NCBI RefSeq assembly: GCF_018128545.1
Contig: NZ_JAGSND010000004.1
Location: 142,861 to 206,860, forward strand
Reading direction: 5' to 3'
Length of the DNA: 64,000 nucleotides
From: Sinanaerobacter chloroacetimidivorans
Lineage (GTDB): Bacteria > Bacillota > Clostridia > Peptostreptococcales > Anaerovoracaceae
Part shown: positions 1-8,817 of the stretch, in pieces
How positions within the stretch are numbered: the first letter of the stretch is position 1
Layout: every line of letters begins with the position of its first letter
Position numbers and translations under genes: made by a program
Notes under the pieces: generated by a model
What the model was told of the DNA's origin: nothing
Database searches by the model: none
Seen by the model: the letters and a program-made list of their open reading frames with translations, nothing else

Positions 1-2145
1 ATGGTTGGAGCGAACTTTTATCTGAGACAGTATGAGCTCTTGTACTCCCATACCGGGGTACTGTATGGTGCAGGTTTTACCGATATCAACGTCACCTTGT
101 GGGTGTACAGAGCCATGGTTGTATTTTCAGTGCTGGCTGCCATTGGTTTTGCTATGGGAATTGGAAAAAGAAGCTATAAAATGGTTTTAACGGTTCCGAT
201 TATTATGATCATTCTGGGTGCTGCAGGTACCGGAGCGAGTCTTCTGGTGCAGAACTTAGTGGTTTCCCCGGATGAGATCAACAAGGAGAGCCAATACCTG
301 AGAAACAATATTGTCTTTACCCAGTCGGCATACGATTTACAGGATGTTACGGTGAAACCCTTCCCTGCTTATAACAATTTGACCAGTGAAGATATTCAAA
401 ACAACATGGACACCATAACTAACATCAGAATTAATGATTATGAACCGGCAAAGAAATTCTACAACCAGACCCAAAGTATCAGACTCTATTACCTATTCAA
501 CGATGTAGATGTAGACCGATATATGATAAATGGTGATTATACCCAGACCTTCCTGTCTGCCAGAGAAATCGATGAAACTCAAATCAGAGAAGAATGGCTG
601 AACAGACATCTGAAGTATACCCACGGATATGGAATCACCTTGTCAAGAGTAGACAAGGTTACCGCCAGCGGGCAGCCGGATATGCTTATCCACAGCATTC
701 CGCCGGTATCCAATGTAGATGAAATCAAGCTAAACCGACCTGAAATTTATTTCGGAGAACTGACGAACAATTATATCCTTACCAATACGGATGAGCAGGA
801 ATTCGATTATCCCAGCGGGGACAGCAACATTTATTCCACCTATGAAGGATCCGCAGGCATCAAGTTGAATCTGTTCAACAGAGTGGTATTTGCCATTAGA
901 GAACAGAGCCTGAAATTGTTGGTATCCACCAACATTGACAGTGACTCAAGGATCATTATCAACAGGAATATCATGCAAAGGGTGCAGAAGATCATGCCGT
1001 TCCTTCAGTATGATTCCGACCCTTATATTGTAACTGCAGACGGCAAGCTCTACTGGATTATAGACGCCTATACCACAAGCAGCTATTATCCTTATTCGGA
1101 GCCCTTTGCACCGGAAAACAGCGATGTAAATTACATCAGGAACTCGGTAAAAGTAGTGATAGACGCATACAATGGCGATGTAAGCTATTACCTTGTGAAT
1201 GACAAGGATCCCGTTGCCAACACCTATGCAAAAATCTATCCTGTGCTGTTCAAGAACTTTGACCAGATGCCGGAATCCTTAAAATCTCATATCAGGTATC
1301 CGAACGTGCTGTTTAACATTCAGGCTAATGTTTATAAACGATACCATATGAATGATGTAAAGGTATTCTATCAGGGAGAAGACCTCTGGGCTATCTCCAA
1401 TGAGATTTTCGGTACGGAAGAAATCTCCATGACTCCGAATTATTACATCATGAAGCTGCCGGGTGAAGAAAAGGTAGAATTCCTTAACTCCATCCCTTAT
1501 ACCCCAAGGGGCAAGAAAAATATGACCGGTTTGCTGATGGCACGGAATGACGGAGAAAACTATGGGGAGCTCATTCTATATCAATTCCCCAAAGACAAAA
1601 TTGTTTATGGTCCAATGCAGATTGAATCTCAAATTGACCAGCATACGGAAATCTCCAAGGAATTCTCTCTTTGGAATTCAGCAGGATCCACCTATATCAG
1701 AGGAAATATGTTCGTTATTCCTATCGAAGAATCTCTGGTATATGTAGAGCCGGTATATCTGGAAGCTTCCAACACCGGAAGCCTGCCGGAAGTAAAACGT
1801 GTTATTGTAGCTTATGGAGACCGCATTGCCTATGAACCAACCCTGAGTGCGGCACTGGATTCTCTCTTTGGAGAGGGAGCCAGCGGGGCACAGCCTCCGG
1901 ATAATACGGGAGCCCCGGGTAACGGAGCGCTTAGCGTTGAAGAACTTATCCGCCTTGCCAATGAGGCCTTTGACAACGCAAATGCGGCACAGAGGAACGG
2001 CGACTGGTCGGCTTACGGACAATACCTGAAACAGCTTGAGAACTATCTGAACCAACTGGCACCTCGTGAATCTCAGGGAACAGACCAGGCTGGCGGCCAG
2101 ACTGAAGATCAGCAGGCGGATGACACGGGAACATCAGATCTATAA
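1..2145 (+). CDS. UPF0182 family membrane protein, C-terminal part (5' cut by window edge)
   Basis: The frame is open from the first base to the TAA at 2143-2145. Two hydrophobic helices (about residues 36-53 and 60-83) are followed by a long extracytoplasmic-type region rich in Tyr, Asn and Asp, and a hydrophilic tail rich in Gln, Gly and Asp (from about residue 630). This layout matches the C-terminal two thirds of UPF0182 (COG1615) proteins, which are about 900 residues long with several N-terminal membrane helices. The ATG at base 1 is therefore probably internal and the true start lies left of the window. The family is widespread but has no established biochemical role. A strong terminator follows at 2174-2226. 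Confidence 0.8.
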   Translation: MVGANFYLRQYELLYSHTGVLYGAGFTDINVTLWVYRAMVVFSVLAAIGFAMGIGKRSYKMVLTVPIIMIILGAAGTGASLLVQNLVVSPDEINKESQYLRNNIVFTQSAYDLQDVTVKPFPAYNNLTSEDIQNNMDTITNIRINDYEPAKKFYNQTQSIRLYYLFNDVDVDRYMINGDYTQTFLSAREIDETQIREEWLNRHLKYTHGYGITLSRVDKVTASGQPDMLIHSIPPVSNVDEIKLNRPEIYFGELTNNYILTNTDEQEFDYPSGDSNIYSTYEGSAGIKLNLFNRVVFAIREQSLKLLVSTNIDSDSRIIINRNIMQRVQKIMPFLQYDSDPYIVTADGKLYWIIDAYTTSSYYPYSEPFAPENSDVNYIRNSVKVVIDAYNGDVSYYLVNDKDPVANTYAKIYPVLFKNFDQMPESLKSHIRYPNVLFNIQANVYKRYHMNDVKVFYQGEDLWAISNEIFGTEEISMTPNYYIMKLPGEEKVEFLNSIPYTPRGKKNMTGLLMARNDGENYGELILYQFPKDKIVYGPMQIESQIDQHTEISKEFSLWNSAGSTYIRGNMFVIPIEESLVYVEPVYLEASNTGSLPEVKRVIVAYGDRIAYEPTLSAALDSLFGEGASGAQPPDNTGAPGNGALSVEELIRLANEAFDNANAAQRNGDWSAYGQYLKQLENYLNQLAPRESQGTDQAGGQTEDQQADDTGTSDL

Positions 2146-2173
2146 ATATAATAAATAATAAGAAGATAAGAAT

Positions 2174-2226
2174 AAAAAATAATAGATAGACAGCAATGAA
2201 TGCTTGTTCTATCTATTATTTTTTTA
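2174..2226. terminator. Rho-independent terminator, probably bidirectional
   Basis: A-rich left arm (AATAATAGATAGA) pairs with TCTATCTATTATT, followed by a run of T. It lies between the convergent UPF0182 gene and the leftward EIIC-like gene, and the A-run/T-run symmetry lets it serve both strands. Confidence 0.8.
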
Positions 2227-2266
2227 CTTCAACTATTCTGAATCTCAATTTATTCCTAACCCGGCA

Positions 2267-3322
2267 TTAATACATTCTTAACTTCATTTCACCGCCGTGA
2301 ATGATCCCTTTCTTGCGCATCAGCTCGGAGAAGAAAAGACAAAGAATTGCCGGCAGAATGAAATGCAAGATCGCAATATAAAGGATCACCTGGCCGCCGG
2401 GCATAAATTCGGTCATAGTAGCATAGGTCGTAAACTGTCCGACGAATCCGCAGGAACCCATCCCTGCTCCTATTGCCACATTTTCCATACCAAAAACCGT
2501 AGTGGAGAGGGGGCCCAAAATTGCGCTGGTCAAAACGGTGGGAATCAGGATTTTCGGATGCTCCATAATATTGGGGAGCTGCAGCTTGGCGGAGCCGATT
2601 CCCTGACCGATTACACCGTCCCATCCGTTCTCCCGAAAGCTGGAAACGGCGAATCCTATCATCTGAACGCAGCAGCCTACTGTTGCGGCACCGGCGGCAA
2701 GTCCCGATAAATCAAGAGTTATGGCAAGTGCTGCGGAAGAAAGCGGTGACACCAATACGACTCCCAGCATGACGGCAAGTATGATGCCCATTGGTAAAGG
2801 CTGCAAAGTTGTTGCCATATTGATAAAATCACCTAATGCCAGCATAAAGCTCTGTACTCCCGGCCCTACGAAATAACCCACAAGGCAGCCGGGTATAATG
2901 GTTGTGAAGGGTACCAGGACAATGTCCAAGTGGGTTCTTCCGGCAATCAGCCCTCCGATTTCTGCTCCGACAACCGCGGCAAAATAAGCACCCAATGGAC
3001 CGCCCAGGGTGTAGCCGTAAGCGCCTGCGGCCAAGGAAGAAAATATGACCAAGGGCTTGTGCTTCAGCATATAGGCAATACCCGCAGCGATAGCAGCGCC
3101 GACAATGGGAGATTTCGCACCTATGATCTCGGCAAATTGCGCTAATAGAGCAAAGCCTGGCAAAGGTATCTTTGATGTCTGGGTGATAAGCACGCTGACA
3201 ATGACGGAGGCAAACAGCCCCAGGGCCATGCCGGACATGGCTGCGACAAAATAGCGTTGAAAGCCTCTCTTTATGACTGAGTTTGTTGAGTTTGTCTCAT
3301 GTGACTTTTTATTTTTTTGCAT
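2267..3322 (-). CDS. PTS EIIC-like (PfoR/COG3641 type) membrane protein
   Basis: A 351-residue, very hydrophobic, Gly/Ala-rich protein with about 8-10 predicted membrane segments after a short basic Lys/Asn/Ser/Thr N-terminus. The repeated small-residue helices and length fit the PTS_EIIC_2 family that includes clostridial PfoR, once described as a regulator of perfringolysin. No EIIA or EIIB domain or gene lies nearby, so sugar phosphorylation cannot be inferred. The start has an AAGGAG site 7 bases upstream. The gene lies immediately behind the terminator of the pyrophosphatase gene, with no room for an obvious promoter, so it may depend on read-through. Confidence 0.7.
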   Translation of the reverse strand: MQKNKKSHETNSTNSVIKRGFQRYFVAAMSGMALGLFASVIVSVLITQTSKIPLPGFALLAQFAEIIGAKSPIVGAAIAAGIAYMLKHKPLVIFSSLAAGAYGYTLGGPLGAYFAAVVGAEIGGLIAGRTHLDIVLVPFTTIIPGCLVGYFVGPGVQSFMLALGDFINMATTLQPLPMGIILAVMLGVVLVSPLSSAALAITLDLSGLAAGAATVGCCVQMIGFAVSSFRENGWDGVIGQGIGSAKLQLPNIMEHPKILIPTVLTSAILGPLSTTVFGMENVAIGAGMGSCGFVGQFTTYATMTEFMPGGQVILYIAILHFILPAILCLFFSELMRKKGIIHGGEMKLRMY

Positions 3323-3343
3323 ACGTTTCTCCTTTTATGAAAT

Positions 3344-3371
3344 AAAAAAGCACGCAACCAAAGCTGCGTGC
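3344..3371 (-). terminator. Terminator of the pyrophosphatase gene (leftward)
   Basis: On the minus strand GCACGCA pairs with TGCGTGC across an 8-base loop and is followed by six T. It lies in the 75-base gap between the pyrophosphatase stop and the EIIC-like start. Confidence 0.8.
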
Positions 3372-3397
3372 CGGATTTTGCCCGTAAAAGGGTGATT

Positions 3398-5032
3398 TTA
3401 TTGCTGCAATATAGCCATTAATGATGGCAGCAGTTGCTTTTTGCGGGAGACCACGCCTTTTAAATGCAGAGCACCGTTCTTTGCTTCCACTTCCATTGCA
3501 TTTTCTGCAATTTCCTGGGCCCCGTTACCATGATATAATAGTTCGGTAGACTCATCAATAATATTGGTGAGCATGATAAACATCATGTCCAGTTTATGCT
3601 TTTCGGCAGATTGAAAATGCGCCAGGAGCCGCGATTTTACTTCCTGTAATTCAATTGCATTCATAAAGGTACTTTGGCCCACGCCGAAACTGACACCGTT
3701 AATAAAAAATTGTTTAAAATCCTGATAAATAATTTCTTCAATAGATTTATCCTTGAAATTGCTCCCGGCCTGAAAGAGTTCTTCTGCGAAAGGCTTTATC
3801 TCAATTCCGGCTATCTGTGCCAATACTTCGGCGGCCTTACGATCTTCTTCGGTACAGGTAGGTGAGCGGAACATCAGGGTATCGGTGATGATTGCAGCAC
3901 ATAAGAGCCCGGCAATGTTTGGCTCGATTTTAACCTTATTTTCCCCATACATTTGAAAAATAATCGTAGCAGTGCATCCCACCGGCTGATTTCTGAAAAA
4001 CACAGGAGAGATGGTTTCCAGACTTCCCAGTCTGTGATGATCGATGATTTCCATAATTTCCGCATCTTCCAATCCATCTACCGATTGGGATCTTTCATTA
4101 TGATCCACTAATATAATTTTCTTTTGTTTCACATCAAGCAGAGACCTTCTGGAAATCATTCCGCAGTATTTTCCGTAAACGTCTAAAACAGGGAAGTCTC
4201 TATGACGCACCTTTGCCATGACGCCTTTAATGTCACGCGTGTAATCATCAGTTTCGAAGGTGACCAGATTTTCACTTCTCATGAAATAATGGATGGGAGT
4301 GCTTTGGTTAATCAGTCTGGCGACGGTGTATGTATCGTGAGGGGTGCTGATAATCCTGCATCCTTTTTCTTTTGCCAGCTTTTGAATGGTAATCGATATG
4401 GGAGCTCCCATACAGACAATAATGCAGCCTGCATTCATTTCAATAGCGCAAAGCTGGGATTCATAACGGTTGCCAAGAATGACAAGATCACCGTCTTCAA
4501 TATAGCTTTCCATAATATCAGGGTTTGCTGCGGCGATGACGATTTTCCCTTTAGAGACTACGCCATCCCCATTTCCTGCAACGAGAGACCCATCCAGAGT
4601 CTCCAGTATATTTCTATAATTGGTAAGGGAAGAAGCCAAAATGCGATTGTCATAGATATCCATATTTGCAGTAGCAATATCTTTGACGGAGATCAGACCT
4701 TCCAACCGATCCTGATTGGTTATGGGCAGGGTGGCAACGTTGACATCCTTCATCAGCGTCCAGGCCTTCTTTAAAGATATGCAGCTTTGTACTCCTTCTG
4801 TTTTTCTCATGTCAATGTCTTTTACCTGGGTGCCCACATCACCGATGAATTCGGGTTCTTCCACCTGAAAACGATTTAGAACAAATTTTGTTTCACCGCT
4901 GATTTCACCGGCTCTTTTAGGAATGTATTCTTCGTCGGAAATTTTGTTTTTCAGATCAGCATAAGCTATGGCTGAACAAATGGAGTCCGTATCCGGATTT
5001 TTATGTCCTACTACTAATACTTTTGCTTTCAT
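3398..5032 (-). CDS. ppaC: Manganese-dependent inorganic pyrophosphatase, family II, with CBS and DRTGG regulatory insert
   Basis: Hydrolyses pyrophosphate to phosphate in the cytoplasm. The 544-residue chain has the DHH-family opening GHKNPDTD (residues 9-16), the DHH triad at D331-H332-H333, and the DHHA2-type SRKKQ motif at 529-533. The extra 200-plus residues between the N-terminal metal motif and DHH fit the two CBS domains flanking a DRTGG domain found in clostridial CBS-PPases, which are inhibited or activated by adenine nucleotides and diadenosine polyphosphates. The start ATG has a GAGGCGC-type weak ribosome site. It follows the diguanylate cyclase by 15 bases and ends in its own terminator. 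Confidence 0.92.
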   Translation of the reverse strand: MKAKVLVVGHKNPDTDSICSAIAYADLKNKISDEEYIPKRAGEISGETKFVLNRFQVEEPEFIGDVGTQVKDIDMRKTEGVQSCISLKKAWTLMKDVNVATLPITNQDRLEGLISVKDIATANMDIYDNRILASSLTNYRNILETLDGSLVAGNGDGVVSKGKIVIAAANPDIMESYIEDGDLVILGNRYESQLCAIEMNAGCIIVCMGAPISITIQKLAKEKGCRIISTPHDTYTVARLINQSTPIHYFMRSENLVTFETDDYTRDIKGVMAKVRHRDFPVLDVYGKYCGMISRRSLLDVKQKKIILVDHNERSQSVDGLEDAEIMEIIDHHRLGSLETISPVFFRNQPVGCTATIIFQMYGENKVKIEPNIAGLLCAAIITDTLMFRSPTCTEEDRKAAEVLAQIAGIEIKPFAEELFQAGSNFKDKSIEEIIYQDFKQFFINGVSFGVGQSTFMNAIELQEVKSRLLAHFQSAEKHKLDMMFIMLTNIIDESTELLYHGNGAQEIAENAMEVEAKNGALHLKGVVSRKKQLLPSLMAILQQ

Positions 5033-5047
5033 AAGCGCCTCAACTTT

Positions 5048-6085
5048 CTACATAATTTCATATCGGTTTCTGCCGTTTTCCTTTGCAAGATAAAGAGCTT
5101 GATCCGCTCTTTTTAAAATAGATAGACTAGTATCCTGGTCTTTATATTCTGTAATTCCCAAGCTGATGGTCAATTTACCGATGCCATCAATGGCAGAATT
5201 CGCCGCATTTTTACGAATCCTTTCAGCCAGCTGAACTGCAGTGGACAGATCCGTATCAGGAAGCAAAACAATAAACTCTTCTCCGCCGATTCTGGATAGA
5301 ACATCGGAACGCCTAATACTGTTTTGAATGGTCTCCGTCAATGCTTTCAGAGCATAGTCCCCTCGTTCATGACCATGAGTATCATTTACCTTTTTAAAAT
5401 GATCAATATCCACCATGATCAAGGAAAAAGCTTTATGCTTCCATTTCACACTTTGGATTTCATTTTCCAGGTAGGTGCTGAAATATCTCCTGTTAAAAGC
5501 ACCGGTCAAGGGATCGAGTATGGCCGAAGCAGCAAGATTATTATGTACAAACTTTTTATAAACTATTAAAATGGCAATGATCACGACGATATTCAGCCCT
5601 ATGATCAATGTAAAATACCGAAAAAAGGAAACTACCCGATCTTCGTTATACTGATTTCTGAGTACCATGGAGTTGGTCGTTTTCCATATTTCCTCACTCT
5701 TTCGGATCACATCCTGCTTGCTTTTCTTGGTAGGATTTTGATGATACTTTTCGACGAGAATCTGAATTTCTTCCCATTGCTGTTTCATCCGGTCCAGATT
5801 GTAAAACCGCTCTATTCTGTTTTGCTCCGTGAGTGCAGGGTTGCCTTCGTATTTTGAAAGTAAACTGTCTATGTATAAGGGAATATCTTCGCCGTAAGGC
5901 TTTGAATTTGCTAATTCTAATTTGACATATCGCTGGATGGAACCTCTGATCATGCTGAAATCATCTATCATCTCAGATTCGGTATTCAAATCCTGAAAGA
6001 AACCGCCGTACATTAATATTTGTATTAAAAGTAAGAGAAGAAGAACGATGACAGCGGAGAAGACACCTCGATATTTGGATTTCAT
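5048..6085 (-). CDS. Membrane-bound diguanylate cyclase (GGDEF)
   Basis: Makes cyclic di-GMP from two GTP. The N-terminal helix (about residues 6-26) and second helix (about 155-178) bracket an extracytoplasmic region of about 125 residues, probably the sensor. The C-terminal GGDEF domain has the active-site signature GGEEF (267-271) and an intact inhibitory I-site RxxD (R258-D261), so product inhibition is likely. The start chosen is the ATG at 6085, which has GAAAGGAG upstream; an in-frame TTG at 6121 lacks such a site. It lies between mutY and the pyrophosphatase gene in the same direction, probably one transcript. The signal sensed is unknown. Confidence 0.87.
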   Translation of the reverse strand: MKSKYRGVFSAVIVLLLLLLIQILMYGGFFQDLNTESEMIDDFSMIRGSIQRYVKLELANSKPYGEDIPLYIDSLLSKYEGNPALTEQNRIERFYNLDRMKQQWEEIQILVEKYHQNPTKKSKQDVIRKSEEIWKTTNSMVLRNQYNEDRVVSFFRYFTLIIGLNIVVIIAILIVYKKFVHNNLAASAILDPLTGAFNRRYFSTYLENEIQSVKWKHKAFSLIMVDIDHFKKVNDTHGHERGDYALKALTETIQNSIRRSDVLSRIGGEEFIVLLPDTDLSTAVQLAERIRKNAANSAIDGIGKLTISLGITEYKDQDTSLSILKRADQALYLAKENGRNRYEIM

Positions 6086-6121
6086 GAAAACCCGTACTCC
6101 TTTCTCATAACTATGAGCCAA

Positions 6122-7201
6122 TTATTTTAGAATCGAGAGTAATTGCATGTAAAAAGCCTTATAGGCTGACGGTATTGCAAAATGATCAGTCAGATCTTTT
6201 TTGCTTACCCATTCAAAATCATGGTTTTGTTCCTCAAACTCGGTTACTTTGCAGAGATAGCCGGTCATGTGCCATTCGATATGTGTGAAAATGTGCTTTG
6301 CCGGATTCAGTTCTTCAATGGTTTCTGCAAGTAGTCCCCAACTGTTTAATTGATCTTTTGCTTCTTTTAAAGTCAGGAAGCCAGCTGTGCCGGGGAACTC
6401 CCATAAGTTGGCTAACAAACCGCTTTCTTCTCTTCTCCTGATGGCAATTTTCTCTTCTTTTAGAATGAGAAAGATGGTTTTATATTCTTTTTTTCGTGGT
6501 TTTTTCTTTGCTTTTACAGGAAACTCCATTACCCTATCTTGAAGACAGGCCTTGCACATGAAATGCAAAGGACATAACTCGCATTTCGGCAGTCCGTTGG
6601 GCATACAGACCGTTGCCCCCAGCTCCATGAGTGCCTGATTAAAATCACCGGGACGTTCTCTAGGTATGATGAGCCTGATTTCTTCAGTAAAATACTTTTT
6701 CACCGAAGTCTGATCAATTTCTCTTTGGTCCGTCAGAATACGTGTCAGAACCCGGAGCACATTTCCGTCAACGCAGGGTACGGGAAGACCGAAAGCAATG
6801 GAAGCAACAGCTCCTGCCGTATATTCTCCGATTCCGGGTAGGGTTAATAAGGCATCGTAAGAAGCAGGAACTTCTCCGCCATAGGTGTCCAGTATCATCT
6901 TGGCGGCCTTTTGCATGTTTCTTGCACGGTTGTAATAACCAAGACCTTCCCAAAGCTTCAGCACTTGTTCTTCGGGTGCATGAGCAAGAGTGGCAAGGGT
7001 CGGAAGACTCTCAATCCATCGATCAAAATAGGGCTTCACTGTTTCCACTCTAGTTTGCTGCAGCATAATTTCCGAAACCCAGACATGATAAGGCAATGGA
7101 TTTTCCCTCCAGGGCAATATCCGGGCATGCTGATCATACCAGGATAATAAGGGCGTCACAATCAAAGAAAGATCCTTCGTATCGATGGAGTTTTTCTGCA
7201 T
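6122..7201 (-). CDS. mutY: A/G-specific adenine DNA glycosylase MutY
   Basis: Removes adenine mispaired with 8-oxoguanine. The 359-residue protein has the catalytic Glu in EIMLQQTRVETV (E44), a helix-hairpin-helix LPGIGEYTAGAV (121-132), catalytic Asp D145 and the iron-sulfur ligands C199, C207, C210 and C216. The first Cys spacing is seven residues, one more than in E. coli. A C-terminal NUDIX-like domain (about 230-359), used for 8-oxoG recognition, is present. The ATG is preceded by AGAGGG. It heads the leftward block mutY, diguanylate cyclase, pyrophosphatase. Confidence 0.95.
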   Translation of the reverse strand: MQKNSIDTKDLSLIVTPLLSWYDQHARILPWRENPLPYHVWVSEIMLQQTRVETVKPYFDRWIESLPTLATLAHAPEEQVLKLWEGLGYYNRARNMQKAAKMILDTYGGEVPASYDALLTLPGIGEYTAGAVASIAFGLPVPCVDGNVLRVLTRILTDQREIDQTSVKKYFTEEIRLIIPRERPGDFNQALMELGATVCMPNGLPKCELCPLHFMCKACLQDRVMEFPVKAKKKPRKKEYKTIFLILKEEKIAIRRREESGLLANLWEFPGTAGFLTLKEAKDQLNSWGLLAETIEELNPAKHIFTHIEWHMTGYLCKVTEFEEQNHDFEWVSKKDLTDHFAIPSAYKAFYMQLLSILK

Positions 7202-7271
7202 TTTTATTATTTCCCTCTTGATGATTTTCTACAAACTTCGTCTTGTAAATTGCATTGTAACATGCAGGAAT

Positions 7272-7305
7272 AAAAAAGAAAAGAAGCATATTATAGAAAT
7301 GCTTC
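7272..7305 (-). terminator. Terminator overlapping the end of the SGNH hydrolase gene
   Basis: On the minus strand GAAGCAT pairs with ATGCTTC over a 9-base loop, followed by TTTTCTTTTTT. The stem overlaps the last codons and stop of the hydrolase gene. Confidence 0.75.
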
Positions 7306-7968
7306 CTTTTCAATCGCTTCTGATATTAATTGATGACCTTTTTCGTTTGGATGAATGCCGTCCTCGCAGAGATAATCGCTAAAGTCCTTCTTTTCGGAGA
7401 AAACGGATCGGATGTCGATCATCGGAGCTTTACAGCTCAAAGACAGCTCCTGTATGATATTGCTGTACATTTCCTGCCAGCGATAGATGGTTTCCACTTC
7501 TCCCAGAAAGGCCATTATGTTTTTAGCATTTAGACCCTTACTGATCCATTTGAAATACCTTTTGGCATCGATAGGCGGAAGGCTCAGAAGCACAGGATTG
7601 CCGCCGTTTTTCCGTACACGGTCTATCAATGCCGTATATTGTTCACGAAACAAGTCTGCCGGCGTATTGCAGAGATGTGCACCAAAGGGGTCTTTGGATA
7701 CCTCCTGCCAATTAAAATCACAATCGTTGCCCCCAAATTCAAGAATGGTATAATCAAACTGGTTCAGCTTACTTTGATGTTTTGCCAGGATGGCGCTTCC
7801 TGCTGTTATGGTGCATCCAAACCGGGCATAATTGGTAATAGCAATATTTTGCTGCTTTTGAACCAGGTTTGCGAAGCTTTCCTTGAGGAGACAGTATTTA
7901 TTTTTGGCCGCGTCAAAGATGACGCCTTTTGCTACAGAATCTCCAAAAATGCAAACAGAATTTATCAT
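7291..7968 (-). CDS. SGNH/GDSL-family hydrolase
   Basis: A 225-residue esterase/lipase-like protein without a signal peptide. Block I appears as FGDSVAKG (about residues 8-15, nucleophile Ser11), block III as GGND, and block V as DGIHPNEKGH, giving the Asp-x-x-His pair of the Ser-His-Asp triad. Substrates of such proteins are varied (acyl esters, acetylated sugars) and cannot be assigned here. The ATG has a very good AGGAGGTGA site. It is transcribed away from the DUF1836 gene and is probably monocistronic. Confidence 0.85.
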   Translation of the reverse strand: MINSVCIFGDSVAKGVIFDAAKNKYCLLKESFANLVQKQQNIAITNYARFGCTITAGSAILAKHQSKLNQFDYTILEFGGNDCDFNWQEVSKDPFGAHLCNTPADLFREQYTALIDRVRKNGGNPVLLSLPPIDAKRYFKWISKGLNAKNIMAFLGEVETIYRWQEMYSNIIQELSLSCKAPMIDIRSVFSEKKDFSDYLCEDGIHPNEKGHQLISEAIEKEAFL

Positions 7969-8190
7969 GGTATCACCTCCTGATTTGTAAGACTATGTAA
8001 TATAATATTCATTATTATATTATGCAATTATGAAAATAACAATACATTATATTTCTTATTTTAAACTTATTTAAAAAATTATATACATGTGATATGATAA
8101 GAATTGCAAAGCTTTCAGACCGAAAAGTTCGGAAGACATTAGGTAAAAAAAATATTTTATGATAAATATTTGTTAGGATAGGAGAATGAT

Positions 8191-8688
8191 ATGGATCAAT
8201 TATCACAATTAAAGGAGAAACTATCAAAGGAGCGTCCGGCATCCTGGGAGAACCTGCCTGACATTGAGCTTTATAAAGATCAGGTTGTAGGATATATGCA
8301 GCGCCAGCATACCCTGGAACCGGAAGATGCACAGCTTACCGGTGCTATGATCAATAACTATATTAAAAGCGGACTTCTGCCGAGAGCCAGCGGTAAAAAG
8401 TATACGAAGGATCATCTGGCATATCTCACCGCCATTTGCGCCTTGAAACAGGTGCTGAGCGTCAGCGAGACCGACCTCTTGATGAAAGCCCAGCCGGAAG
8501 GGAAGGATGCGGAAAGGTTTTATAACGAATATACCATGCTTTTAGATGAGTCTTTAAAAGAAACCGTAGATTTGATAAATGAAAGTATGAACAGGGAGGA
8601 TCTTGCAAGGATGGCTTTTAAATTGGCGGTTACCAGTTATGTGCAGAAGCTGCTATGTAAAAAATTACTGGATATTCTAAAGATTTAA
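8191..8688 (+). CDS. DUF1836 protein, putative MerR-like transcriptional regulator
   Basis: A 165-residue soluble protein. Residues about 40-100 (MINNYIKSGLLPRASGKKY and onward) resemble the winged-helix DNA-recognition segment seen in DUF1836 proteins, which Bacillota annotate as possible regulators; the target is unknown. The ATG has AGGAGA 6 bases upstream. The preceding 222-base divergent gap (7969-8190) is very AT-rich, and I could not fix a promoter in it. Confidence 0.75.
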   Translation: MDQLSQLKEKLSKERPASWENLPDIELYKDQVVGYMQRQHTLEPEDAQLTGAMINNYIKSGLLPRASGKKYTKDHLAYLTAICALKQVLSVSETDLLMKAQPEGKDAERFYNEYTMLLDESLKETVDLINESMNREDLARMAFKLAVTSYVQKLLCKKLLDILKI

Positions 8689-8817
8689 TAGGAGCAGGAA
8701 CCTTTTGTGATCTCCTGTTACTTAATTTTACAGATAATAAGTATTGTAAAGCCTTCGACATTTAGTGTAAGATATCAGTAATCAATATCGCATCTGTTGA
8801 CAGCAAGGAGGATATGT

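Noticed and set aside
2297..2710. 137-codon open frame on plus strand
   Set aside because: Antisense to the EIIC-like gene; His/Gln/Asn-rich composition without domain.
4202..4774. 190-codon open frame on plus strand
   Set aside because: Antisense to the well-supported pyrophosphatase gene; no ribosome site and no recognisable domain.
6086..6121. N-terminal extension of the diguanylate cyclase (TTG start)
   Set aside because: It covers the GAAAGGAG ribosome site used by the ATG at 6085.
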